A program made the translations under genes and the position numbers. A stretch of DNA of 64,000 nt from JAVVHH01 sp965199585 (lineage in GTDB: Bacteria > Pseudomonadota > Alphaproteobacteria > Acetobacterales > Acetobacteraceae), in NCBI GenBank assembly GCA_965199585.1, contig CBDASI010000001.1, positions 1 to 64,000 on the forward strand, written 5' to 3'. Shown here in pieces: positions 46,894 to 55,545 of the stretch. Position 1 is the stretch's first letter. Each line of letters opens with the position of its first letter. The notes under the pieces are model-generated. The model was not told where the DNA came from, ran no database searches, and saw nothing but the letters and a program-made list of their open reading frames with translations.

Positions 46894-47240
46894 GAGCTGG
46901 CCAGGATGGCGGAGGACGCGGAGGAATGCTCGGCCACCGGAGCCGCCCGGGCGCTCGGCGTCTCCGGGAGCGACCGTGTCGTAGGTCCGAGTTCGGTTGA
47001 AGGATTGCCTCGCCGCCCTGACCGATCTCGGCCGCGGCGTGGCCGCGCGCGCCGCCCGCGAGCTGCCCAAGCGGTTCCGTGGCACCGTGCGCTCGGCGGT
47101 GCCGAAGTACGTTGGCCTACGCTGGGCGACGCCGCTTCTGGCCGGCTTCATTCGGCTCTACCCGGGCATCACGCCCCCCCCCCCGGCGGCGCGAGCGTGG
47201 ACCTGATCGCGAGGTCGTCGATGCAACAGTGCGAATTGTG
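46894..47240 (+). pseudogene. Decayed LysR-family regulator gene
   Basis: Three pieces in order resemble one LysR protein. At 46894-46977 the helix-turn-helix reads ELARMAEDAEECSATGAARA, then LGVS. At 46997-47179, in another frame, LTDLGRGVAARA and RGTVRSAVPKYVG, then LLAGFIRLYPGI match the linker and start of the effector domain. From 47185, back in the first frame, GASVDLIARSS matches the next block. A run of eleven C (47174-47184) marks one frameshift, and part of the DNA-binding domain is deleted. The rest of the effector domain is absent. Divergent from the SDR gene. Confidence 0.6.
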
Positions 47241-47620
47241 ATCCTGGAGAACTCCCGCTCGTGGCTCGGGGTTCGGAGGCTTGAATGGCAGGCGAGTTCT
47301 AGTTGTCGGATCGGCGGTGGGCGGTGCTAAACCTTTCCGCCGACGAATGAGCGCGGTGCGCGCCGTGCATCGCGCTCCGTAACCTCCTGCTTGGGGACGG
47401 TCCTGAGCCGGTCATGCCCAACCCCCGACCGTAAACCCCGCAATCGTTTGATCCCGTGCGCGACAAAGCCCGCCACGCCATCGAACGAACCCGTCGGGCG
47501 CCTGAGATTGCCGCCGCTTCCAGACCCCACGACCAGCTCGCCCCCAACTTCGCCTCAGCCGTCGCAATCACCACCCCAATCCTGCACGGATGGTGCTGAA
47601 CGAGACTGGAGCCTAAAGCG
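47241..47620. other. Gap with no recognisable gene
   Basis: Open frames on both strands in these 380 bases have no family features, ribosome sites or sensible composition (many Pro/Ser/Arg). Nothing else is seen apart from the hairpin that follows. Confidence 0.5.
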
Positions 47621-47636
47621 TCAGCCAATCGGCTGA
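47621..47636 (-). terminator. Possible terminator of the secretion operon
   Basis: TCAGCCAATCGGCTGA forms a 6-bp stem with a 4-base loop, 35 bases beyond the stop of the HlyD-type gene on the minus strand. CGCTTT follows it on that strand. Short but well placed for the end of the 62-47.7 kb operon. Confidence 0.45.
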
Positions 47637-47670
47637 AGTGCGGTGAAGCCGCGGAGCTAATCGTCGATCC

Positions 47671-49020
47671 TCACTCCTCCCGCATCGCATGAAAGAGGCT
47701 GTCCGAAATCGGGCTCACCAGGAAGCTCAGGATCGACCGGTTGCCGTTGATGACCAGCACGTCGGCGGGCATCCCGGGCGACAGGACGACGCCGGGCTTG
47801 TCCGCCAGTGCGTCCGGATCGATCTCGGCGCGGATCAGGAACACAGGCTGATTGTTCGCGTCCATCTGCCGATCGGCGCCGACATAGGTAAGCCGCCCGC
47901 TGATCACTGGCACGCGATGGGTTTTGTAGGCGGTCAGGCGCACATTCACGATTTGGCCGACCCTAAGATGTTCCACCTGATTGGGCGCGACGTTGCCTTC
48001 GATCAACAGGTGCTGCGTTGCCGGAACGAGGTCCATGATCGGCTGGCCGGCGACGATGCTGCTGCCGATCGTGAAATACTTCAGGTCGGTGATCACGCCG
48101 GATTCGGGGGCGATTACGTCCCGCTTGGACAATTGGTCGGTGGCGGCCCGCAAGCGCTGGTCGGCATCGGACAAAGCCGACTGCGTGTCGGCGCTTTCGC
48201 GCGAGATGTCGGCGCGCCTGCTTTCGGCCGCGTTGAGCGTTTCCAGCTCGATCTGCGCGATCGCCTGTTCTGCTCCGGTGAGCTGGGCGGCCAGTTGCCC
48301 AATCTGTCCACGCAATTCGGCATCCGTCCGGAGCAGCTCCAATTGGCGCGGCTTGGTCGACAGGCCGCGCGACAACAGGAACTCGACGCCCTTCAACTCC
48401 TGCGCCACCAAGCTCAGCCGGGTGCCAGCGGAGGCGATCTGGGCGCGGATGGCGACGATCTGTGCCCTTTGCTGCGCCACCTTCCGGTCCTGGACGCGAA
48501 CGGACGCGTCCACCGCGTCCCAGCGGACGGCGAATTGGTGCGTTTCCGCCGCAACGGCGGCCACGATGGCCGGGTCGCCAGCAGCGGCGGCCATCAGATC
48601 GGCAGGAAATGCGAGTTGACGCTGGTCGACCGCCTCGGCTGCGAGCCGGGTCAGCTTGGTGACGGCCGACCAATATTGAACCTTGGCCTGGTCACGGGTC
48701 GCCCGGATCTGGACGTCGTCGAGCCGGAGCAGGACCTGCCCTCCGACGACGTGGTCGCCCTCACGGACCAGTAGCTCACGTAGAATCCCGCCATCGAGCA
48801 GGGTGATGGTCTTGCGTTTGCCGCTGGCGACCACGAACCCGTTGGCCGGAACGGCGCTGTCGACCGTGGCCGCCGCCGCCCAGCCGAGCACGCTGCCCAG
48901 CCCGACGACGACCACCAGCGCCGCCATCAGGGCAACCCGGCGCAACGACAACTGTGGCAGGCTCCGTTCGGCCTCATCGAGCCAGAACGGCCCGGCAGAG
49001 GATCTTGCAACGTCGGACAT
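47671..49020 (-). CDS. Type I secretion periplasmic adaptor (HlyD/PrtE family)
   Basis: A 449-residue membrane fusion protein. It has one N-terminal helix (VALMAALVVVVGLGSVLGW, residues about 29-47), a lipoyl half-motif (NGFVVASGKRKTITLLDGG), a long alpha-helical hairpin (about 110-300, rich in Gln/Glu/Ala/Leu heptads) and a beta-barrel part with the matching half-lipoyl IAPESGVITDLKYFTIGS. It links the inner-membrane ABC subunits to an outer-membrane TolC-type pore, which is not in the window. It is the last gene of the surface operon, 9 bases after the first ABC gene. Confidence 0.9.
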   Translation of the reverse strand: MSDVARSSAGPFWLDEAERSLPQLSLRRVALMAALVVVVGLGSVLGWAAAATVDSAVPANGFVVASGKRKTITLLDGGILRELLVREGDHVVGGQVLLRLDDVQIRATRDQAKVQYWSAVTKLTRLAAEAVDQRQLAFPADLMAAAAGDPAIVAAVAAETHQFAVRWDAVDASVRVQDRKVAQQRAQIVAIRAQIASAGTRLSLVAQELKGVEFLLSRGLSTKPRQLELLRTDAELRGQIGQLAAQLTGAEQAIAQIELETLNAAESRRADISRESADTQSALSDADQRLRAATDQLSKRDVIAPESGVITDLKYFTIGSSIVAGQPIMDLVPATQHLLIEGNVAPNQVEHLRVGQIVNVRLTAYKTHRVPVISGRLTYVGADRQMDANNQPVFLIRAEIDPDALADKPGVVLSPGMPADVLVINGNRSILSFLVSPISDSLFHAMREE

Positions 49021-49029
49021 GGGGCCTCC

Positions 49030-50673
49030 TCAGGCGATCTCGAGCTTGGACGGTGCCGTGTGGACCGCTTCCGTGCGGGCCGGTGCCGCCGCAACGGCCA
49101 CGCGGCCGTCAGCCATCTCGATCACGAGGTCGGCGTCGCGCAGCAAGGCAGGGCGATGGCTGATCACCACCGCGATAGCGCCCTCGGCGCAGCATTCCCG
49201 GATCGCGCGGAGCAGCGCATCACTGCCCGCGCTGTCCAAATTGGCATCGGGCTCGTCCAGCAACAGCAGGCGCGGCGCGCCGAACAGCGCACGGGCGAGG
49301 CCGACCCGCTGTCGCATGCCGCCCGAGAGGGTGCCGCCATTGCCGGACAGCGGCGTTTCGTAGCCGGCGGACAGGCGGCCGATCTGCTCGTGGATCGCAG
49401 ACTGGCGGGCCGCCACGATCACCCGGGGCAGATCGTCTTGCAGGCGGGCGATATTGGCCGCCACGGTTCCGTCGAGCAGGCTGACGGATTGCGGGAGATA
49501 CCCCACGTCCAGGCCGCCGCGCACCGACGCGCCGTCGAGCGTGATGGTGCCCTGGCTCGGCAGGACGACCCCGGCCAGCACCCGCAGCAACGTGGTCTTG
49601 CCGCTGCCGTTGGGCCCACGGAGGACGGCGAGGGTGCCGGGTGGGACGTGCAGGTCCACGTCGCGAAGCAGCGCCCGACCATCCACGCTGAACGAGACGC
49701 CGCGCAGCAAGAGGCCCGGCTCCGTGCTGACCGAACTCGGCGCGGCACACTCCTCCGTCGCATCCGGCAGCAGGGCCGACAGACGCTGCCAGGCCCCGCG
49801 GGCCAGCAACCAAGTGCGGCAGCTGCCGACCAGGTGATCGAACGGACCGAATGTCTTGCCCATGAGAAGGTTGGCCCCCATCAGGGTGCCTGGTGTGGTC
49901 TGCCCGCGGACAATCAGGACGGCGCCGAGCGCCATCACGCTCGCCTGCAGGACAAATCGCATCAAGCGCGACAAACCGGCGACGGTCTCGGCGACGGTTG
50001 ACACGTGTCGCAGGGCCGAAACCGCGTGCGCATAGCGCAGGCACCATCGGCGGGCGATGGCGGGCAGCATGCCGAGCCCCTCCGTCACCTCCAGCTCCGA
50101 GAGGCCGTGGGAAAGGGCGTGGTCGGCAGCGCGACGGCGTTCCTGAGCACGATGCAAGACCGGGTACAGCAGGGCCTCGCTGGCGAGCCCGGCAAGGATC
50201 AGGCCGGCGATGCCGACAACCGCCAAGAAGCCAAAGGCCGGGTGCAACATGAACAATACCGTCACGAAGAGCGGAGCGCACAGCGCGTCCAGCGGCGTGG
50301 CGACGGCGCCCGAAGCCAGAAAGGATTGCAGTTCGTGAACGTCGCGCGCCAGCTGCGGTCCAGCCCGCTTGTCGCCCCCCGCTGCCCGCCGGATCCCTTC
50401 CTCGAGCGCCGGGCCGTTCAGGCGAAGCGCGACTGCATCGGCAACGGCCAGGAAGGCGGTGCTGCGCAGATAATCAAACGCGCCATAGAACAGCAGCCCG
50501 ATGATGCAGGAGAGCGACAACACCAGCACGGTGTCCATGTTGTGGCTCATCAGCACGCGGTCGTAGAGCTGCATGTCATAGAGCGGCACGACCAGGATCG
50601 CGAGGTCGATCAGCAGGGTGAGCCCGAGCGCCAAACCGAGGCCGGCGAGCAGCGTCCGGCGGATTTGCCGCAT
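49030..50673 (-). CDS. Type I secretion ABC subunit (PrtD-like), copy 1
   Basis: A 547-residue exporter half with an N-terminal membrane domain (TLLAGLGLALGLTLLIDLAI, PLYDMQLYDRVLMSHNMDT, the latter a PrtD/AprD hallmark) and an ATPase with Walker A GPNGSGKTT, signature LSGGMRQR, Walker B LLLLDEPDANLD and H-loop VISHRPAL. It has no C39 peptidase domain, so the substrate keeps its sequence, as for RTX proteins. ATG 50673 is chosen; GTG 50679 overlaps the preceding stop. Directly preceded by a second, different PrtD-like subunit, so the exporter may be a heterodimer. Confidence 0.9.
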   Translation of the reverse strand: MRQIRRTLLAGLGLALGLTLLIDLAILVVPLYDMQLYDRVLMSHNMDTVLVLSLSCIIGLLFYGAFDYLRSTAFLAVADAVALRLNGPALEEGIRRAAGGDKRAGPQLARDVHELQSFLASGAVATPLDALCAPLFVTVLFMLHPAFGFLAVVGIAGLILAGLASEALLYPVLHRAQERRRAADHALSHGLSELEVTEGLGMLPAIARRWCLRYAHAVSALRHVSTVAETVAGLSRLMRFVLQASVMALGAVLIVRGQTTPGTLMGANLLMGKTFGPFDHLVGSCRTWLLARGAWQRLSALLPDATEECAAPSSVSTEPGLLLRGVSFSVDGRALLRDVDLHVPPGTLAVLRGPNGSGKTTLLRVLAGVVLPSQGTITLDGASVRGGLDVGYLPQSVSLLDGTVAANIARLQDDLPRVIVAARQSAIHEQIGRLSAGYETPLSGNGGTLSGGMRQRVGLARALFGAPRLLLLDEPDANLDSAGSDALLRAIRECCAEGAIAVVISHRPALLRDADLVIEMADGRVAVAAAPARTEAVHTAPSKLEIA

Positions 50674-50675
50674 CC

Positions 50676-52406
50676 TCACGACGCGGCAACTTGGCTGCCG
50701 GGGTTCGACACCAGGCGAAACGGCCGATTGCGGAGCTGCTCACCAATCTCCGCTGCCGGGCCGAACCGCTCAACGGCGCCGTCGCGAAGCACCAACACCT
50801 TGTCCACGGCGGCCAACAGCGACGGCCGGTGCGTCGCCAGCAGGACGGTCACGCCGTCGCGCCGCAGCTCGGCCATCAGCGCAAGGAAATCCCGCTCTCC
50901 GACCTCGTCGAGAAAGGCCGTCGGTTCGTCGAGCACCAGCAGTCGGGGCGAGGTGAACAGGGCGCGGGCGAGCGCCACGCGCTGTCGTTGCCCGCCCGAC
51001 AACAGATTGCCGACCACGGGCGTCGAGTAGCCCGATGGCAGCCCGGCGATAACCCGATGGATCCCGGCACGCTTGGCCGCCGCCACGACCCGGCCGAGAT
51101 CGGTGGACTGCATGCGGCCGATATTGTCCAGCACGCTTTCTTCCAGCAGCGATGGACGCTGCGGCACGAACCCGACATGCCGCGCGAAATCCTCCCGCTC
51201 CCACAAGAAGGTGCTGCTGCCGTCGAGGAACACGCCGCCCGCCGTCGGTGGCGCGATGCCGACGATCAAGCGCAGCAGAGTGCTTTTGCCGGCCGAAGAA
51301 GGGCCGACCACGGCGACGGCCTCGCCCGGCTCGACGGCAAACGTCACGCCGCGAAGCAGCGGCCGTTCCGCGCCCGGCGGCAGGAAAGCCAAATTCTCGA
51401 CCGTGAGCCGGGGAACCGGCTCCGGCAAGGGCTCGCGGTAACGCCGGAACGTCGAGCGCGTCGTGACCGCGCGGAGGCGCCGCCAGGCTGCCGTCGCATC
51501 CGTCCATTGCCGACGGGCGCCGGCAATGCTGCCGAACGGCATCAATAGCCGAGCGAGAATCATGTTGCCGGCGACCATACTGCCGCTGCTCGAAAGGCCA
51601 TTGAGCGCCAGCACCAGGCCGGTCGCGACCATGGCGCCCGTCATTCCCATCCGCAGCGCGCTGTTGGCGGCCGAGACCGCACGGGCGCGCAACAAGGCCC
51701 GTTGCACCAAGCTGGCGGCACGCTGCTGGCCGTCTTGCCATAGCCGCGCCAGGGTCGGCAGCATGCCGAGCGCCAGCACGGCCTCAGCGGCGTTCACCCC
51801 GTCGGCGGCCCGGCGCAACGCGGCCGCGGTCGCTGCATTGGCGTCCAGCATCGCGCGACGGGATACGGCGTCGCCCAGAAGGTTCATCGTTGCCAAAATC
51901 AGGACGCAGAGCAGGGCCAGCGCAGCAAGCGCCCAATGCATGACCAATAGGGCAAGCAGGAAGATAGGCGCCCAGGCCATGTCGAACGGGGCCAGGCAGG
52001 CGCGGCTGCAAAGAAAGGCGCGTACGGTTTCCAGATCGGCGAGCGCCTCTCGTGCGGCAAGATCGGGGCGGGCGGCGAAAGCGGCCGCCTCGATGACCGA
52101 CGGCGCCAGCCGCGCAACGAACCGGGCTGCTAAAATCTCCTGGGCAGCGCTACGCAACCCCTCCAGCACGGCCCACACTACCAGACAGATCGCCAGCCCG
52201 CCCGCCATTGCCGCAACGGTGTCGAGGTTGCGGGTTGGCAACACCCGATTGAAGATCTGCATATTGAACAGCGGAACAGCGAGGGTTCCGAGATTACAAA
52301 CGAAGGCTAGCGCCGCGATCGCGACGACGCTGCGGGCCGCCAGCCGCCGGAGCCGATCCGCGACGGGATCAGCATTGCCCCGCTCCCGATCGGGCTGCGT
52401 CGCCAT
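50676..52406 (-). CDS. Type I secretion ABC subunit (PrtD-like), copy 2
   Basis: A 576-residue paralogue of the downstream subunit. The membrane domain has ALAFVCNLGTLAVPLFNMQI, followed by FNRVLPTRNLDTV, corresponding to the MQLYDRVL block of PrtD. The ATPase has Walker A GPSSAGKST, signature LSGGQRQR, Walker B LLVLDEPTAFLDE and H-loop LATHRPSL; all catalytic residues are present. An additional N-terminal stretch of about 30 residues is charged. ATG at 52406 overlaps the stop of the preceding small membrane protein by one base, and its own stop overlaps the next ABC gene's GTG. Its tail extends past the usual end. Confidence 0.9.
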   Translation of the reverse strand: MATQPDRERGNADPVADRLRRLAARSVVAIAALAFVCNLGTLAVPLFNMQIFNRVLPTRNLDTVAAMAGGLAICLVVWAVLEGLRSAAQEILAARFVARLAPSVIEAAAFAARPDLAAREALADLETVRAFLCSRACLAPFDMAWAPIFLLALLVMHWALAALALLCVLILATMNLLGDAVSRRAMLDANAATAAALRRAADGVNAAEAVLALGMLPTLARLWQDGQQRAASLVQRALLRARAVSAANSALRMGMTGAMVATGLVLALNGLSSSGSMVAGNMILARLLMPFGSIAGARRQWTDATAAWRRLRAVTTRSTFRRYREPLPEPVPRLTVENLAFLPPGAERPLLRGVTFAVEPGEAVAVVGPSSAGKSTLLRLIVGIAPPTAGGVFLDGSSTFLWEREDFARHVGFVPQRPSLLEESVLDNIGRMQSTDLGRVVAAAKRAGIHRVIAGLPSGYSTPVVGNLLSGGQRQRVALARALFTSPRLLVLDEPTAFLDEVGERDFLALMAELRRDGVTVLLATHRPSLLAAVDKVLVLRDGAVERFGPAAEIGEQLRNRPFRLVSNPGSQVAAS

Positions 52407-53062
52407 CAGCCTACCATCGTTCGCCAGAGGGCCCAGCTGGAGCCGATAAGGGCCAGCCCGGCTACTGCAGCGACCGCGAACAGGCCGCGTGGCGTAGCGC
52501 CCCGTGCAGCGGACGTTTCGCGGCCCGCGAGGGCCTGTTCCAGCCGGATGGCGAACAATTCGAACGTCGCCACACTCTCCTGCAGCCCCGCCTGAACGGC
52601 GGCGATCTCTGCCAGCGCATTGCCGACGGAGGGCTGCTGCAATAGCGCCGCCTGGAGATTGCGGTGCATCACACGCTGCGACCCGATCAGCATGTCGAGC
52701 CCGCGCTGCAATCCGTTCAGGCCATCGGCATCGGTCGCCGGCGCCGGTGGCGCGTCCAGCAGCACGGTTTCGCCGTCCTCGCCGACCACGGCGACACGCA
52801 GCTCCGCGATGCGGGAGCGAAGCTGCTCGGGAATGGGTAACGTGAAGGCGTGCCGGCCATCGCCGATCCCGCTCCGCGCCAGGTCCTCGCGCAAACCGTC
52901 GGCCACCGCGCGGGCGACGGTCATGTCGCCCGCGCGTAACTCCACCGCTAGGCGATCGCGGACTCCCGGACGCCACACCCAACCAAGTGCCGCGCTGCTC
53001 GTGATCGCCTCGACATAACCGACCAGCTCACCGCCGGATCGCTTGCCAACGGCTTCGCTCAT
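52406..53062 (-). CDS. GW-x-x-P domain protein with C-terminal membrane anchor
   Basis: A 218-residue protein of unknown function. Residues about 12-100 form a domain with GYVEAITSSAALGWVWRP, then AVADGLREDLARSGIGDGRH, which recurs in glycosyltransferases and surface proteins of this bacterial group. A helical middle (about 115-180, possibly coiled-coil) and one C-terminal helix (GLFAVAAVAGLALIGSSWAL) follow, suggesting a tail-anchored cytoplasmic protein. Its position between the pyruvyltransferase and the two ABC subunits, overlapping both neighbours, suggests an accessory role linking glycan synthesis with secretion. That role is inference. Confidence 0.75.
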   Translation of the reverse strand: MSEAVGKRSGGELVGYVEAITSSAALGWVWRPGVRDRLAVELRAGDMTVARAVADGLREDLARSGIGDGRHAFTLPIPEQLRSRIAELRVAVVGEDGETVLLDAPPAPATDADGLNGLQRGLDMLIGSQRVMHRNLQAALLQQPSVGNALAEIAAVQAGLQESVATFELFAIRLEQALAGRETSAARGATPRGLFAVAAVAGLALIGSSWALWRTMVG

Positions 53063-54240
53063 GCCGCCAAGCTCGGAAGCACGCGGGACGCAGCGGTCTC
53101 GTTCTGCATCTTGTGATCGACGCCGTTCTCGTCGAGGAAAAGGCGCATGGCGCGGTAGGTCTGGTAGTAGGCGCGATTGAACTTTTCGAACAACGACTGG
53201 TCCCAGTAATCCTCAAGCCGGAATGGACGGCCGGAGAACACGTCGAAGCTTGGGATCTGCAGCGTCTCGGCGAACTCCGCCGTACGACTGTCATAGGTGA
53301 AGTAAACGGACGGGACTCGGTTGGCCAGTCCGAGCAGATTGCCGTGTAACCGGTAGCCGAGCACGAGCTGCTTCTGCCGAAGCTTGCTCTCAAATTCAGC
53401 GACGGAGTCGGAATAGAATAGATTAGTGCTGTAGAGTTCCTCGAGCGGATCGCCGGCGCCGCGTAGCCATCCATGGTTGCGCAAACCCTGGATCGCGGCA
53501 GATTTCTGCGCCGGGTTGCCCCACAGGATGTTCTTTTCCTCGACTTCGCCTTGCGCCAGCACGTCGAGATCGAACCGAGATGCCAAATCCAGGATCGTCT
53601 GCCGTTGCAGGTCCAGGTAGCGCTGGAGATCCTGCGCGTAGGTTACGTCCACCTCGCGCCGGAGCGTGTATGCGACCTGCCGCACGCTCTCGAGCGGCGG
53701 TAGGTCGATCCGCAGCGTCGGGTCGTTGTTTCGGAACACGGTCGGGCAGGCGATGATCCGGGCGTTGCGGATCCCGAGGCTCCAAAGCACATCGGCGGTG
53801 TAGGCGCCGCGGACGCCGAGTGAAACGGAGCGCTCGGCGATGAGTTCGAGGACACGCCGGGTCGCCGGGTTGACGGCGGATGGCCCCTTGGACGCAGCCT
53901 GCGCACCGATACCGAATGCGATCACGGGGATCTTCAACTTGGCCAAGACGGTGGGCGCATTGTCCCACTGCATGTCCTTGTGCAAGTAATTGGAGCCGCG
54001 CAGGAAGGCGTAATCGTACTCGCTGTTGTAGCGCTCGATGTCGGCTTCGGTGGGCGTACGGATCTTGAGCGGTTCGAGGTGCGAGTAGTTCAGCAGCTTC
54101 AGCGAGCTGTCGAAGACGAAGGCGTCGCCGATGTTGTGGTAGTGGTCTGGAGCTTTGGAGAAGCCCAGGTCCGAATACCAACGTACGCAGTCGTGGTCGT
54201 AGACTTCGCCAGAGGGGCTAATTACCAGGATTTTTGCCAT
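53059..54240 (-). CDS. Polysaccharide pyruvyltransferase family protein
   Basis: A 393-residue enzyme of the CsaB/WcaK family, which adds pyruvate ketals from PEP to sugars of exopolysaccharide or cell-wall polymers. Typical blocks are YHNIGDAFVFDSSLKLL near the N-terminus, AFGIGAQAASKGPSAV, VSLGVRGAYTADVLWSLGI and, near the end, VLGYRLHGNLLGLAN with the conserved arginine and histidine. It is slightly longer than average and lacks a signal peptide, so it is cytoplasmic. It overlaps the next small gene by 4 bases and follows a GT4 gene by 18. It probably decorates the same glycan. Confidence 0.85.
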   Translation of the reverse strand: MAKILVISPSGEVYDHDCVRWYSDLGFSKAPDHYHNIGDAFVFDSSLKLLNYSHLEPLKIRTPTEADIERYNSEYDYAFLRGSNYLHKDMQWDNAPTVLAKLKIPVIAFGIGAQAASKGPSAVNPATRRVLELIAERSVSLGVRGAYTADVLWSLGIRNARIIACPTVFRNNDPTLRIDLPPLESVRQVAYTLRREVDVTYAQDLQRYLDLQRQTILDLASRFDLDVLAQGEVEEKNILWGNPAQKSAAIQGLRNHGWLRGAGDPLEELYSTNLFYSDSVAEFESKLRQKQLVLGYRLHGNLLGLANRVPSVYFTYDSRTAEFAETLQIPSFDVFSGRPFRLEDYWDQSLFEKFNRAYYQTYRAMRLFLDENGVDHKMQNETAASRVLPSLAA

Positions 54241-54258
54241 GGGATTGATGTCTCCGGT

Positions 54259-55545
54259 TCAGGCCGCGATGCGGACGGTTGACGGGGAAGAGGTCTCGGT
54301 CCGAGCCGGGATGGATCGGTAGAGGGCGAGGTGGTCAGACGCGAAGGCCGGCAGATCGGGTGGGCGGGGTGCCGCGGCGGAAAGCCGCTCCCACAAACCA
54401 TCCTCTCGCAGCGCTCGGCCGAGCCGGTCGGCGAGGCTTTCCGGGCTGCCGGTGCGGAAATGCAGCCCGTCGATCCCGTCGGACACCTTTTCCGCCATGC
54501 CGCCGATGCCGCTGGCGATCACCGGGCGGCGATGCAGGAGCGCCTCCTGGATCACCACCGGCGAGTTCTCCCACCAGATGGAGGGAACGACGACCCAGTC
54601 CACTTCGGCCATGAGGCCGGGCAGTTCGTTCTGCCGATAGCTGCCATGGAATCTGACGCGGCGCCCGGCTGCCTCGACCAGCGCGTGGAACCGGCGCTGA
54701 AACGCTTCCGGTTGCAACTCGAGATTGCCGCCAAACACACTCAGCGTGGCGTCACCCCAGAGATCGTCCGGCACGCGGCTGACCGCGTCGAGCAGAACCG
54801 GCAGGCCCTTGAACTCGGTCACCTGCCCAAAGAACGCGAAGCGGTCGCGCCGGCCGCTATCTGAAATCGCGCGCGGGGGGACCGGTTCGCCGTCGACGCC
54901 GTTCTCGATCACGCGGAAGCGGTCCGGCGGCAATCCCCAGGCCAAGTAGCGGTCGACCAGGAAATGACTGGGCGACACGTAGGCATCGGCGAGTAGAAAG
55001 TGCGCCCGAAGGTGCTGCTCGCGGGCAAAAAACGCCGCCGGCCCGTGCTGCGGCAAGCAGACGTTGCAGAGAGAAGGTGAGGCGCCCGAGCACAGCGCGT
55101 GCCGGCCGGTCTTGACCATTTGGCCGTGATTGGCACAGATCGCCAGATACTCGTGGAACGTGACGACCAGGCGCGCCCGCGGCAAGACGCGTCGGACCAA
55201 AGCGATCGCCTCCACGCCAAGCCCAATCACGTGATGAAAATGGACGACGTCCGGGTCGATGCGTTCCAGATACGAGGCCACAGAACTTCCGAGCTCGGCC
55301 AAGCCGCCGTTGGAGAGCCAGAACTCGTCCCAGGCGCCCGTATGCAGGAAGGCTTCCCGCCCGCCATGCCGCAAGCTCATCATCGGAGTCGCGGCATGGC
55401 GGCGGATCGTCGAGGGTGCACGGGATAGGTAGAACGCCTCGTGGTCTGGGGTCGCATCGATCGCGCGGAACAAGCCGTGCGACGCGACCTCTGCGCCGCC
55501 GATCGAGTAGCTCGGATGACCGTGCGAGATGATCAGGACGCGCAT
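54259..55545 (-). CDS. Glycosyltransferase family 4 (copy A)
   Basis: A 428-residue retaining GT-B enzyme. The N-terminal acceptor domain starts LIISHGHPSYSIGGAEVASH and has a cysteine cluster (ALCSGASPSLCNVC). The donor domain has RFAFFGQVTEFKG, WWENSPVVIQEALLHRRPVI (the E-x7-E region) and GGMAEKVSDGIDGLHF. It is clearly a paralogue of the GT4 at 57.7-58.9 kb, with matching HFHHVIGLGVE/HIHHVMTLGVE and WWEN blocks. ATG at 55545 fits the fold; the frame is open upstream. It overlaps the end of the preceding large gene by 13 bases. Confidence 0.88.
   Translation of the reverse strand: MRVLIISHGHPSYSIGGAEVASHGLFRAIDATPDHEAFYLSRAPSTIRRHAATPMMSLRHGGREAFLHTGAWDEFWLSNGGLAELGSSVASYLERIDPDVVHFHHVIGLGVEAIALVRRVLPRARLVVTFHEYLAICANHGQMVKTGRHALCSGASPSLCNVCLPQHGPAAFFAREQHLRAHFLLADAYVSPSHFLVDRYLAWGLPPDRFRVIENGVDGEPVPPRAISDSGRRDRFAFFGQVTEFKGLPVLLDAVSRVPDDLWGDATLSVFGGNLELQPEAFQRRFHALVEAAGRRVRFHGSYRQNELPGLMAEVDWVVVPSIWWENSPVVIQEALLHRRPVIASGIGGMAEKVSDGIDGLHFRTGSPESLADRLGRALREDGLWERLSAAAPRPPDLPAFASDHLALYRSIPARTETSSPSTVRIAA

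Noticed and set aside
47241..47620. Small genes in the gap before the secretion operon
   Set aside because: Frames on both strands lack ribosome sites, motifs and normal amino-acid composition.
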